DNA of 64,000 bases from Leisingera sp. ANG-M7 (GTDB lineage: Bacteria; Pseudomonadota; Alphaproteobacteria; Rhodobacterales; Rhodobacteraceae). Location: the NCBI RefSeq assembly GCF_000813965.1, contig NZ_JWLI01000004.1, forward strand, positions 1 through 64,000, given 5' to 3'. Each line of letters opens with the position of its first letter. Positions within the stretch are counted from its first letter, which is position 1. Position numbers and translations under genes: made by a program. The notes under the pieces were generated by a model. That model was not told the origin of the DNA. It searched no databases and was given only the letters and a program-made list of their open reading frames with translations. This document shows positions 8,650 to 17,516 of this stretch, one piece after another.

Positions 8650-10014
8650 TCAGGTCTCGAAAACCACCTCAACACGCAAGCCGGGTTTGGCATCGGACAG
8701 CTGCAATGCGGCCCCGTGCAGACCAGCGATCGCCGCCGCCAGGCTCAGCCCCAGGCCGCTGCCCGGCGTTGTCCGGCTCCGCTCCAGCCGGTACAGGCGC
8801 CGCAGCACCTTGCCGCGCTCTTTTTCCGGAATGCCGGGGCCGTGGTCCCGCACCGACAGGACCGCTGATGCCCCCTCCTGCCGCAGCGACAGGCTGATGG
8901 CGGAACCTTCCTGGGTATGGCGGAGCGCATTTTCGATCAGGTTGGCCAGCAACTGGCCCAAAAGCGTGCGGTCGCCGGTGACCGTGGCAGGCGTCTCGGG
9001 CAGGCTGAGGCTGAGGCGGCGGCCCTGCTCCTCTGCTGCCGGCTCATAGATCTCGGCAAAGGTTGCGGCCAGTTCGCACAGATCAACCGCCTCGAACCGC
9101 GCACGCGGCGCGCCATCCTCCAGCTGGGCAATCTGCAAGAGCGCCTGAAACGTGCTGGTGATACCGCGGGTCTCTTCCAGCGCCGTGCCGGCCAGCACCT
9201 GCGCCGCTTGCGGCAGTCCCGGAGTGTCCTGCAGGCGCTGAAGCTGCACCGCCAGCCGCTGAATCGGGGTTTTCAGGTCATGGGCAATATCAGCCGACAC
9301 CTGCCGCAGCGCCTCGGTGGACTGCTGCTGCGCTTCGGCCATCCGGTTCACGCTGCGGCCGATGCGAGCGATATCGCCCTGGCGGCCCGGCATCTGCGGC
9401 ACTCGGGCGCCCAGATCACCGGAGGTCAGCGCCGACAGCGTGGTTTCAATCCCTGCCAGCGACCGCGCCGCGCGCCGCGCCAGCAGCACCCCGCCCAGCA
9501 CCGCGGCGGCTATGGCCGGAAGCAGGCTGAACAGAACCACCCTCAGATAGGTCTGGCGCAACTCCTCCAGCGGCCTGGCGCTTTGCGCAACCGTCAGCAG
9601 GCCGCCGTGAATATAGGCGCTGAGCGAAATGAAGCGGCCCGCAATCTCCACCGGCGCCGGGCCCAGCGCCACCACCCGGAATCCCTCCTGCTGCTGCATG
9701 ATGGCAGCATTGCCCGCCACGATCCGCCCGCCAGGCCGCCGGTAGCTGAGCAGGCGGCGCTGCGGGTCTGTCTCTGCCGTCTCTGCATTGACCAGCGCCG
9801 CCAGTGCCGCGGCAGAAGGTGTCGCGCGGAACCCCGCCATGTCCTGCATCAGGCTTTCCCGGATGGCCCGGTCCTGCGTGCCATGCGCCACATAGTAGGT
9901 AACTCCGAGGCTCAGCGCGCTGGCCGCAACAAACAGCAGCGACAACCAAAGAGACTGCCGCACCGGCGAGGAGCGCAGCAGGACGCGCGCGCGGGTCACG
10001 GCATCATCCGGCAA
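8650..10014 (-). CDS. Two-component sensor histidine kinase (OmpR-system partner)
   Basis: 454 residues: a transmembrane helix at about 20-40, a periplasmic loop, a second helix at about 155-178, HAMP to about 235, the H box in ADIAHDLKTPIQR, then an ATPase domain with NLIENALRHT, DHGPGIP and GSGLGLSLAAA. The layout is that of an EnvZ/QseC-type envelope sensor. Translation seems to start at TTG 10014 inside the regulator's last codons; GTG 9999 is an alternative. The neighbouring divergent DegP-like protease suggests a role in envelope stress, but no operator was identified to prove it. Confidence 0.88.
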   Translation of the reverse strand: MPDDAVTRARVLLRSSPVRQSLWLSLLFVAASALSLGVTYYVAHGTQDRAIRESLMQDMAGFRATPSAAALAALVNAETAETDPQRRLLSYRRPGGRIVAGNAAIMQQQEGFRVVALGPAPVEIAGRFISLSAYIHGGLLTVAQSARPLEELRQTYLRVVLFSLLPAIAAAVLGGVLLARRAARSLAGIETTLSALTSGDLGARVPQMPGRQGDIARIGRSVNRMAEAQQQSTEALRQVSADIAHDLKTPIQRLAVQLQRLQDTPGLPQAAQVLAGTALEETRGITSTFQALLQIAQLEDGAPRARFEAVDLCELAATFAEIYEPAAEEQGRRLSLSLPETPATVTGDRTLLGQLLANLIENALRHTQEGSAISLSLRQEGASAVLSVRDHGPGIPEKERGKVLRRLYRLERSRTTPGSGLGLSLAAAIAGLHGAALQLSDAKPGLRVEVVFET

Positions 10015-10675
10015 TACGGTACCCCGCGCCGCGCACAGTTTCGATCAGGCCGCTGCCGAAGGGCCGGTCCACCTTGGACCGCAACCGCGAAATATGGGTT
10101 TCAACCACATTTGTCTGCGGATCAAAACTGATGTCCCAGACCGCTTCCAGCAGCATGGTCCGGGTCTGCACCCGTCCTTTGCGGCGCAACAGATGCTCCA
10201 GCAGGCGGAATTCGCGCGGCAGCAGTTCGACCTCCTGGCCCGCGCGGGTAACCCTGCGGCGGACCAGGTCCATCTCCAGATCCCCTGCCCGCAGAACGGT
10301 CTCCTGCTCCTGCAGCCCTGGACGGCGGGCCAGCGCCGCCACCCGTGCCGCCAGCTCTCCAAAGGCAAAGGGTTTCACAAGGTAGTCATCCGCCCCTGCC
10401 TCCAGCCCCTCGATGCGGTCGTCCACGCCGCTCAGCGCCGTCAGCATAATGGCAGGTGTCCGCACTCCGGCGCCGCGCAGGGTCTTGATCAGGCTCAGCC
10501 CGTCCAGCGACGGCAGCATCCGGTCGATAATCAGCACATCGTAATCCACCGCGGTTGCCTGCAGCAGCCCCTCGCGGCCATCGGTGACCAGATCCACGGT
10601 TTGCCCTTCCTCGCGCAGGCCGGCGGCCACATAAGGCCCGGTCGTGGCATCATCTTCTATCACCAGGATCTTCAA
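10004..10675 (-). CDS. OmpR/PhoB-family response regulator
   Basis: 223 residues from a TTG start at 10675, preceded by GGGG. The family N-terminus (KILVIEDD) begins right there, although the frame is open further upstream. The receiver has the acceptor aspartate in VLIIDRMLPSLDG and lysine in YLVKPFAFGE. The winged-helix domain has the recognition region LPREFRLLEHLLRRKGRVQTR and ends in VRGAGYRI. It overlaps the kinase gene by about 11 bp. It is divergent from the DegP-like gene across about 145 bp, so that gene is the obvious candidate target. Confidence 0.9.
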   Translation of the reverse strand: MKILVIEDDATTGPYVAAGLREEGQTVDLVTDGREGLLQATAVDYDVLIIDRMLPSLDGLSLIKTLRGAGVRTPAIMLTALSGVDDRIEGLEAGADDYLVKPFAFGELAARVAALARRPGLQEQETVLRAGDLEMDLVRRRVTRAGQEVELLPREFRLLEHLLRRKGRVQTRTMLLEAVWDISFDPQTNVVETHISRLRSKVDRPFGSGLIETVRGAGYRIAG

Positions 10676-10819
10676 GCCATTCCCCGCTTTGCTGCGCCTC
10701 CCGGTTCTTACACCGGATCCGGTTTCAGCACACATTACAGATCTGTATAGAATGCGTCAGGCGATTGAAATGAGGGCCTGCCATCTGCCTTGCATCCCTA
10801 GTGAAGCAAGGAAACAGAG

Positions 10820-11932
10820 ATGCCCCAGACCAAAGCTCCCAAACGGTTCGCCTTTGCCCTGACCGCCGCCGCCTCAGCAGCAGCAATGATGGCTCTGGCG
10901 CCCGCCCCCGCCCTGGCCGTGCCAGCGGGCGGCTATGCCGATCTGGTCGAAACCATTTCCCCGGCTGTCGTCTTTGTCGAAGTCACCGCCAAGGCAGAAC
11001 CCGCCGCAGACCGCCAGGAAATGCCCAATGACAAGTTCATGGAAGAATTCATGCGCCGCTTTGGCGGGCGCGCACCGGACTTCGGTAACAGCCGCCCGGT
11101 CAAGGGCGCAGGCTCCGGTTTCGTGATATCTGATAGCGGTCTGATCGTCACCAACCACCATGTGATCAACAATGCCCAAACCGTGACTGTAACCCTCTCC
11201 GACGGCAGCAAGCATGATGCCGAGGTGATTGGCGCCGACCCGCTGACCGACATCGCACTGCTGAAGGTCGATACCGATGCGCCGCTGACCGCGGTGGAGT
11301 TCGGTTCCTCCGATGAATTGCGCGTCGGGGACGAGGTGCTCGCGATGGGCAGCCCCTTCGGGCTTGCGGGCACCGTGACCTCCGGCATCGTTTCGGCCAC
11401 CTCTCGCAACATCAACTCCGGCCCGTTTGACGACTTCATCCAGACCGATGCAGCCATCAACAAGGGTAACTCCGGCGGCCCGCTTTTCAATGCTGAAGGC
11501 GAGGTCGTCGGCGTCAACACGATGATCTACTCGCCGGGCGGCGGCTCCGTCGGCATCGGCTTTGCAGTGCCGTCCGATATGGTGCAGAAGATCGTGGCCG
11601 ACCTCGAAGACGACGGCGAGATCACCCGCGGCTGGCTCGGTGTGCAGATCAAGCCCCTCTCGGAAGACGCCGCCAATGTGCTGGGCCGCGAAGCCGGCAA
11701 GGGCGTGGTGATTGAAGGCGTAGAGCCCGGCAGCCCGGCGGCAGAGGCAGGGCTGAAACCCGGCGACGTGGTGCTGCGGTTCGACACAGCGGAAATCAAT
11801 GAACTGCGCGACCTGACGGCCGCGGTGGCCGTGAACGCCCCGGGTGCAGAAGCGCAGATCGAGGTCCTGCGGAAAGGCAAGGAAGTAACCTTGGACGTGA
11901 CCCTGGGCGACCGGTCCAGCCAGGACGCCTGA
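10820..11932 (+). CDS. Periplasmic DegP/HtrA-like serine protease with a single PDZ domain
   Basis: 370 residues. A signal peptide ends near ALAVPA at about residue 33. The trypsin-like domain has the triad His in TNHHVI, Asp in PLTDIALL and Ser in KGNSGGPL. One PDZ domain follows at about 265-360 (GWLGVQIK, then GSPAAEAGLKPGDVVLRF). Typical DegP/MucD proteins are 450-500 residues with two PDZ domains; this one stops after the first, like DegS in domain count but secreted rather than anchored. The C-terminus is a clean stop followed by a hairpin, so the short form is probably native. It would degrade or refold damaged envelope proteins. Confidence 0.88.
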   Translation: MPQTKAPKRFAFALTAAASAAAMMALAPAPALAVPAGGYADLVETISPAVVFVEVTAKAEPAADRQEMPNDKFMEEFMRRFGGRAPDFGNSRPVKGAGSGFVISDSGLIVTNHHVINNAQTVTVTLSDGSKHDAEVIGADPLTDIALLKVDTDAPLTAVEFGSSDELRVGDEVLAMGSPFGLAGTVTSGIVSATSRNINSGPFDDFIQTDAAINKGNSGGPLFNAEGEVVGVNTMIYSPGGGSVGIGFAVPSDMVQKIVADLEDDGEITRGWLGVQIKPLSEDAANVLGREAGKGVVIEGVEPGSPAAEAGLKPGDVVLRFDTAEINELRDLTAAVAVNAPGAEAQIEVLRKGKEVTLDVTLGDRSSQDA

Positions 11933-11945
11933 CCCTAAGACCCTA

Positions 11946-11970
11946 TCCCTGCCTGGGAAACAGGCAGGGA
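11946..11970 (+). terminator. Hairpin downstream of the DegP-like gene
   Basis: A perfect 10-bp stem (TCCCTGCCTG with CAGGCAGGGA) and a GGAAA loop start 13 bp after the stop codon. No clear T-run follows, so it may be a weak terminator or an mRNA-stabilising 3' hairpin. Confidence 0.55.
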
Positions 11971-12134
11971 CACCTTCCGGTGATGGCCGTGGTGGAACCG
12001 GAGTGTCCGGCGGAAAAGGAACGTCCGCAAGCAACAGAAAACATGGCGACCGAGGCTGCAAAAACTATTTCTAGTTCATTGCAGCCGCACTCTGTGAATA
12101 AGATGCTGTTAGTGCATGGAGAAAGGGAAGCCCG

Positions 12135-12707
12135 TTGTACAGGATCCGCCTGTTTGCCATCCGCCATTCGCGCAGCTTTGAATGGATCTACAAACGCCTG
12201 GAAAGCGCCATGATCGCGCTGGACCCGCTTCTTGCAAAGATCGGCTATGACCGGGTTGAGCACCCGGTTGCCTTCGCCGAAAAATGCGTCAAGACCGTGC
12301 TGTTCGATTGCAAGATGTGCGGGCAGTGCGTGCTGTCGTCAACCGGCATGTCCTGCCCGATGAATTGCCCCAAACAGCTGCGCAACGGCCCCTGCGGCGG
12401 TGTCAGGCCTGGCGGCTTCTGCGAGGTCAAGCCGGACATGAAATGCGTTTGGGCACTGGCCTGGGACGGGGCGTCGCGGATGAAAGGCGGCGCGCAGATT
12501 CACACCGTGCTGCCCCCGGTCGAGCGCAACCTCGAAGGGTCGTCATCCTGGCTGCGGGTCAGCCGCGAGAAAGCTGCGCACCTGCGCGAAGCCCGTGAAA
12601 AGCGCCGCACCGCCATTGCGGATGCCTTCCCTGGTGCCCGCGAGAACGAGCCCTCCGCCGCACCGCTGGCAGAGGAGCCCGCGCAGGCCGTGAAAGGCAG
12701 CAAGTGA
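12135..12707 (+). CDS. Methylenetetrahydrofolate reductase C-terminal-domain (PF12225-type) protein
   Basis: 190 residues. The cysteine-rich core has CKMCGQC, then SCPMNCP and GPCGG, then a further Cys in the GGFCEVKP region, a pattern expected to bind an Fe-S cluster or zinc. This family occurs beside atypical MetF proteins and resembles the MetV partner in acetogens. Start is TTG 12135 after AAAGGGA; the encoded YRIRL N-terminus matches what I recall of homologues, so the later ATG at 12210 is rejected. The gene abuts metF with a TGATG overlap. The C-terminal 50 residues are charged, Ala/Glu-rich and probably disordered. Confidence 0.82.
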   Translation: MYRIRLFAIRHSRSFEWIYKRLESAMIALDPLLAKIGYDRVEHPVAFAEKCVKTVLFDCKMCGQCVLSSTGMSCPMNCPKQLRNGPCGGVRPGGFCEVKPDMKCVWALAWDGASRMKGGAQIHTVLPPVERNLEGSSSWLRVSREKAAHLREAREKRRTAIADAFPGARENEPSAAPLAEEPAQAVKGSK

Positions 12708-13669
12708 TGGATCATACTTTGCCCCAACCTTATTCCGCGCCGCCCGAAGGACATGTGTCTCACAGCCGGCTGGAACGGGTGCTGCGCTCCGGACGCTTTG
12801 CCATCACCGCTGAACTGAACCCGCCCGACAGCGCCGACCCTGCAGATGTCTATGAGGCCGCGCGCCCGCTGGGCGAGGTCGCCGACGCCATCAATGCCAC
12901 CGATGCCTCGGGCGCCAACTGCCACATGTCCTCGATCGGTATCAGTGCGCTGCTGACCCGGGCGGGGTATTCGCCGGTGTACCAGATTTCCTGCCGCGAC
13001 CGGAACCGCATCGCCATCCAGGGCGACGTTCTGGGCGCCGCGGCCATGGGCGTCAGCAATGTTCTGTGCCTGACCGGCGATGGAGTTGGCGTGGGCGACC
13101 AGCCGGGCGCCAAACCGGTCTTTGATTTCGACTCCCTGTCGCTGTTGCGCACCATCAAGACAATGCGGGATGAGCGCAAGTTCCTGTCCGGGCGCACCAT
13201 CAAGAACCCGCCGCAGCTGTTTCTGGGCGCGGCTGAAAACCCCTGCATCCCGCCATATGACTGGCGCCCGGAACGGCTGGCCAAGAAGGTGGAGGCCGGG
13301 GCCGAATACATTCAGACCAACTACATCTACGACGTGCCCCTGTTCGAGAAATTCATGGCACGGGTGCGGGGTCTTGGACTGGACAAGAAGGTTTATATCC
13401 TTGCCGGGGTCGGCCCACTGGCATCGGCGCGGGCAGCACGGTGGATGCGCTCGAATGTGCCGGGGATCCATGTGCCCGATGCAGTCATCGGCCGGATGGA
13501 GAAGGCTGAAAAACCCGGACAGGAAGGCAAGAAGATCTGCGTCGAACTGATCCAGCAGATGCGGGAGATTGCCGGCGTTTCCGGAGTCCATGTCATGGCC
13601 TACCGGAAGGAACACGAAGTCTCAGAGATCATACGGGAATCCGGGGTCCTGGCATCCCGCAAGAGATAG
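12707..13669 (+). CDS. Methylenetetrahydrofolate reductase (MetF family)
   Basis: About 320 residues forming a TIM barrel that interconverts 5,10-methylene-THF and 5-methyl-THF. It shows ITAELNPPDSAD near the N-terminus with the conserved Glu, CRDRNRIAIQ at about residue 98, NVLCLTGDG at about 120, and PPQLFLGAAENP at about 168. It is coupled to the cysteine-rich partner gene. In marine Roseobacters this pair is generally linked to oxidation of methyl groups from demethylation of compounds such as DMSP or glycine betaine; the choline importer in this window fits, but direction of catalysis is inference. Confidence 0.85.
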   Translation: MDHTLPQPYSAPPEGHVSHSRLERVLRSGRFAITAELNPPDSADPADVYEAARPLGEVADAINATDASGANCHMSSIGISALLTRAGYSPVYQISCRDRNRIAIQGDVLGAAAMGVSNVLCLTGDGVGVGDQPGAKPVFDFDSLSLLRTIKTMRDERKFLSGRTIKNPPQLFLGAAENPCIPPYDWRPERLAKKVEAGAEYIQTNYIYDVPLFEKFMARVRGLGLDKKVYILAGVGPLASARAARWMRSNVPGIHVPDAVIGRMEKAEKPGQEGKKICVELIQQMREIAGVSGVHVMAYRKEHEVSEIIRESGVLASRKR

Positions 13670-13713
13670 CTCCGGCAACCTGTAAGCACGCACCCGCCAG
13701 TCTCCGGATTTAG

Positions 13714-13738
13714 AAAAGGCGCCCGGCGGGCGCCTTTT
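13714..13738. terminator. Rho-independent terminator, bidirectional
   Basis: An 11-bp stem, AAAAGGCGCCC with GGGCGCCTTTT, closes a GGC loop and is followed by a T-run on the plus strand; the A-run before it gives the same on the minus strand. It ends the metF operon and could also stop leftward transcription from the decayed phzF locus. Confidence 0.85.
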
Positions 13739-13983
13739 TCACCAGACCGGGCAGTTCAACCCCCGAAAATTCACATTGCAAATCTTGATCGAGTTTCCAC
13801 CGGATCTAAATTTACTAATTAAAAATCAAATGCTTGTGCGACCACCCATCCTCCATCGAGCACGAGTTACCACCAAAGCCACAGCGTCCGACAAAAGAAA
13901 AGGGCCCGCAAAGCGGTCCCTCGAAACGGCAAAACCTGATTTCGCCAAATTCTATGTGGCACCGGCGGCATCTGGCAGAGATA

Positions 13984-14732
13984 CTAGAACATGCGACAAT
14001 CCTGGTGGCATGCCCCGGCGCCAAGCCGGGACTTCACCTGACAGTAAGCGCCAATGACACCCGCGGCACTGCCTGTTGCGATGTCTTCGATCCGTCTGTC
14101 GTTTGTCCAGTGGCGCCCCTCGTTCCGACGAACATCGAACAGATAGGCAAACTGGGCGCCCACATCCGCCAGCCGATGCTCCAGATCCGGGACCCGGACG
14201 GCCGCCTTGTCTAGGCCCTGGTGAACCGGCACCACCAGATAGCGCAGCCGGTCGAGACGACTTCCAACGGCAGACCCGGGGCCAGATCCTCCGGCGCCAG
14301 TGAGAAACAGCTGGCAAGCTCCCGCGAGGCGGGGCCGTTCAGCTTTGCCAGGTACAGAGGCTTTCCTTGATCCATCCAAACATCAAACCCGGCCGCACAG
14401 CGGGCGGAACGCAGAGTCACTTGGCGGTCTCCCAAGGCAAAGGAGGCAGTCTCAGCCGTTTCTGCGGGCTGCTCCAGGTGATGCAGCACGGCCGCGGCGC
14501 CCAGCAAAGGGTGGCCGGCAAACGGAAGCTCCTCTTCCAGATCGAAAACCCGCAGGGGGCGGCTGCCGTTTACGAGGGCGGGCCCTGTCAGAAAGACGGA
14601 CTAAAAGTGCTTGAGCTCCCGGGTCAGTTGCAGCATCTGCCGGCCGTCCAGTGCCCGGGCCTCGGGGAAAACCGCCAGGCTGTTGCCGGAGAACGGGCCG
14701 TCCTAGAAAACATCGCAAAGGACATAGTGCAT
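13984..14732 (-). pseudogene. Decayed PhzF-family isomerase gene
   Basis: Read leftward from ATG 14732 the frame gives a PhzF-like N-terminus (CDVF, stop, DGPFSGNSLAVFPEA). It has in-frame TAG codons at 14703-14705 (codon 10) and 14601-14603 (codon 44), then a long matching stretch including FAGHPLLGAAAVLHHL. A frameshift lies near 14250-14280, after which the second frame continues with the C-terminal family motif ATGSAAGVIGAY and stops at 13984. Two nonsense codons, one frameshift and a shortened C-terminus mean it cannot make a full enzyme. An intact but clearly different phzF-like gene lies 1.1 kb away. Confidence 0.8.
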
Positions 14733-14832
14733 GCCGCACCCCCGCTGAACTGAGCATCTGCCTGCTGGCTAGCTCAGAAACAGGGCGCGGGGCGAACCAT
14801 ATGTACATGAGCGGGCCTCATGAATATGGGGA

Positions 14833-15771
14833 TCAGCCCGTACTGAACAGCTTTGATTGCTGCGCGCGATTTACTGAAATCTCCTTATGAACCCACTGGC
14901 GCAGGGCCTGATACCCATCGGTGGCAGCATTGGCGGGGGTGGTGACCAGCCAGTAGCGGGCGCGGGATTTTACCGGCTTGCCAACGACTTCCAGAAATCC
15001 AGCCTCAAGATCATTTTCCACCAGCAGGCTGCGGCCGAGCGCAATGCCCATGCCGCCAATGGCAGCCTGGATGGCAAGATCGGCACGGGCAAAGGCGTTG
15101 ATGGAGCGTTCGAACTCAATACCCCAGCCGCGGCCGGCAAAATATTCCTGCCAGCTGAAACCGGTGCCGTCGCTTTCGCCGAAACGGTCCACCAGCAGCC
15201 GGGCGCCGGGTTGGCGGCAATAGTCCTGCAACGGCACCGGCCCGAGGTATCCCGGGCGGCTGACGGGCAGCAGAACCGCCTGCAGCAGGGGTTCGGAATG
15301 CAGCCCGGGATAAGGGCCCAGCCCATAGCGGATTGCCGCCTTGGCCTCGCCTGCGTGCAGATCGACCAGCCGGTCATCCACGTCGACCAGCAAGTCCAGC
15401 CCGCTGTCCTGCGCGCGCTGCAGGGCGGGCACAACCCATTTCATCGCCACCGAGGACGAAACCGACAGGCGCAGGCTGCGGCTGGTCTTGAGGTCATGCA
15501 GCCGGGTGAGGGCGGTGCGCCAGGCACTACCGCTGTGCTGCGCGGTGTCACACAGAATTCGGCCGGCTTCGGTCGGCATGATCCGGCGGGTGGTGCGGTC
15601 AAACAGCGGCAGCCCAAGCGCTTCTTCCAGCGCCTTGATCCTGTGGCTGACTGCAGATTGCTCAATGCCGAGGCGCTCCGCGGCGCGGGTGAAGTTCTGC
15701 TCTTCGGCTATTGCCTCCAGCAAGGGTGAGCTCTGGATCAGCTTCGGCAGCAGGCTGTCAGTCTGTTTCAT
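14833..15771 (-). CDS. LysR-family transcriptional regulator (GcvA-like)
   Basis: 312 residues. The winged helix at about 15-75 has QNFTRAAERLGIEQSAVSHRIKAL-type sequence, then LPLFDRTTRRI and EAGR. The ligand-binding domain (about 100-300) resembles GcvA-like LysR proteins. It is divergent from the phzF-like/GST/carbonic anhydrase genes across 83 bp, the classic arrangement for control of those genes and of itself. The inducer is unknown. Confidence 0.87.
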   Translation of the reverse strand: MKQTDSLLPKLIQSSPLLEAIAEEQNFTRAAERLGIEQSAVSHRIKALEEALGLPLFDRTTRRIMPTEAGRILCDTAQHSGSAWRTALTRLHDLKTSRSLRLSVSSSVAMKWVVPALQRAQDSGLDLLVDVDDRLVDLHAGEAKAAIRYGLGPYPGLHSEPLLQAVLLPVSRPGYLGPVPLQDYCRQPGARLLVDRFGESDGTGFSWQEYFAGRGWGIEFERSINAFARADLAIQAAIGGMGIALGRSLLVENDLEAGFLEVVGKPVKSRARYWLVTTPANAATDGYQALRQWVHKEISVNRAQQSKLFSTG

Positions 15772-15854
15772 GAATCAGGATCATAGTTATATCAATGTAT
15801 TCCTGGCAAGGGATGGATCATGCTGAGGGCAATTCATGAAATGGAGCCGAAAGC

Positions 15855-16895
15855 ATGACCCGCACAGAAGCCACAGTCACCGCCCGTATCGTCAATGGTT
15901 TTGTCACGCTCAAGGATAGTGGCGACCCGGAGCTTCTGAAGGCCGGGCGCGACGGGTTGAGCGACGAAGACCTGAAGCGCCTTGGCAATGGCGGCGGCGC
16001 CCGGCCGCAGGCAATCGGCGGCAATCCTGCTGGCGTTGTGCTGGATGCGGACGGCCTCAGCGACGCGCAAATGCTTGAAATTGCGCAGAAGGTCGGCCTG
16101 TCCGAAACCGCCTTCGTGTCCCGATCCAAAACTGAAGGGTTCAAACTGGATTTCTTCACTCCGACGCGCCGCATTGCCCATTGCGGCCATGCAACCATCG
16201 CCACCTTCAGCTATCTTGCTGAGCTCGGACGGGTGAGTGAGGGGGGGACCTCGAAAGAGACCGTGGACGGCCCGCGCAAGATCATCATCCGGGATGGCGC
16301 CGCCTATATGGAGCAGCTGGCACCGCGCTACGAAGACCCGTCTGAGTGGGCGGACCGGGGCGTTCAGGAACAGGATGTGCTGAACGCACTGGGGCTGGCG
16401 CTGGAGGATCTGGATCCGCGCTTCTCTCCCAAGCTGGCCAATACCGGCAACAGTTTTGTTCTGGTTGCAGTCAAAGACGGTGCCGCGCTCAAGGCGGTGA
16501 AACCCGGCATTGCGCAGATCGAGGCCATCAGCGAAGCCTTGGATCTGATCGGCTTTTACGTGTTCACGCCGAATCCCGGTGCTACTTCTGCTGACGCCAC
16601 CGCTCGCATGTTTGCGCCGCGTTACGGCATCAGCGAAGAATCGGCCACCGGCATGGCAGCCGGACCGCTGGCCTGCGCGTTGTATGACCACCTCGGCGTG
16701 CGCAGGCCAACGCTGCTGATCGAGCAGGGCCACTTCATGGAGCCCGCTTCGCCCAGCGAGATCACGGTTGAACTGAACCTCGACGCAGGCCGGGTCATCG
16801 GGCTGATGGCCGGCGGCTACGGTGCGGTGATGAAGGAGCTGCAGATCAAGCTGGATCAAAGCCCGGTACCGGCAGCGGGAGGGGGAAATGATTGA
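15855..16895 (+). CDS. PhzF-family isomerase-like protein
   Basis: 346 residues, longer than the usual 260-300 because of insertions near the N-terminus. Motifs are GGNPAGVVLDADGLS at about 55-69, LSETAFV with the conserved Glu at about 88, RIAHCGHATIAT at about 112, and SEESATGMAAGPLACALYDHLG at about 260. The family contains DHHA isomerase for phenazines and many uncharacterised paralogues, and no phenazine genes are present, so no phenazine role is claimed. It overlaps the GST gene by 8 bp and is divergent from a LysR gene. Confidence 0.85.
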   Translation: MTRTEATVTARIVNGFVTLKDSGDPELLKAGRDGLSDEDLKRLGNGGGARPQAIGGNPAGVVLDADGLSDAQMLEIAQKVGLSETAFVSRSKTEGFKLDFFTPTRRIAHCGHATIATFSYLAELGRVSEGGTSKETVDGPRKIIIRDGAAYMEQLAPRYEDPSEWADRGVQEQDVLNALGLALEDLDPRFSPKLANTGNSFVLVAVKDGAALKAVKPGIAQIEAISEALDLIGFYVFTPNPGATSADATARMFAPRYGISEESATGMAAGPLACALYDHLGVRRPTLLIEQGHFMEPASPSEITVELNLDAGRVIGLMAGGYGAVMKELQIKLDQSPVPAAGGGND

Positions 16896-17496
16896 TCTTT
16901 ACGGATGGACCACCGGCAACACCTACAGGGTGCTGATCGCTCTGGAGGAAACCGGGCTTCCTTACCGGGCCGTGCCTGTGAACCTGCGCGAGCGGGATCA
17001 GGACAGGCCGGGGTTCCTTGCCCTCAACCCGATGGGCCAGGTGCCGCTGATCATCGACAGCGAAGGCCCTTACGGCGCCCAGATCACCCTGAGCCAATCC
17101 TTGGCGATCCTACTGTATCTGGCCGAAAAGTCCGGCCAGCTGCTGCCAGCCGCCCGGGCGGACCGCGCCCACGCGCTTGAAGCCCTGAGCCTAGTGATGA
17201 CCGACCTGGTGGCACCCGTCAATTTCGGGCTCAGCCTGGAGCGCGAAGAGGGCAGCAGCGCCGGCCAGGCCTTTGGCGAGGCGCGGGCAACGCGCGCGCT
17301 TGCGGCCATCGAGCAGCGACTCCGCATCTGCAGTTTCCTCGGAGGCACCCGTTTCGGAGCGGCGGACTGTGCCGCTTTTCCCATGATCCACCTGCTGGGT
17401 ACCGGCCGCCTTAAGGACTTGCCGGCCACCCGGCGCTGGTACCATGAGGCGCAGGATCGCCTCCCGGTGCAGCGCGCGCTTGCAGCGGTTTTCTAA
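16888..17496 (+). CDS. Glutathione S-transferase-like protein
   Basis: 202 residues with a thioredoxin-like N-terminal half: LYGWTTGNTYRVLIALEETG, the cis-proline region GQVPLII at about residue 52, and the LSQSLAILLYL glutathione-binding signature at about 70. A helical C-terminal half follows. The catalytic position is occupied by the TTGN segment, suggesting a Ser/Thr-type enzyme of the maleylacetoacetate-isomerase-like or fungal URE2-like side. It overlaps the phzF-like gene and lies 20 bp from the carbonic anhydrase-like gene, so the three probably share a transcript. Confidence 0.83.
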   Translation: MIDLYGWTTGNTYRVLIALEETGLPYRAVPVNLRERDQDRPGFLALNPMGQVPLIIDSEGPYGAQITLSQSLAILLYLAEKSGQLLPAARADRAHALEALSLVMTDLVAPVNFGLSLEREEGSSAGQAFGEARATRALAAIEQRLRICSFLGGTRFGAADCAAFPMIHLLGTGRLKDLPATRRWYHEAQDRLPVQRALAAVF

Positions 17497-17516
17497 CGTG
17501 ATGAAAGGAGAGTAAC

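Noticed and set aside
15855-16895. Phenazine biosynthesis gene phzF proper
   Set aside because: No other phz genes are present and the N-terminal half carries insertions; most family members are not phenazine enzymes.
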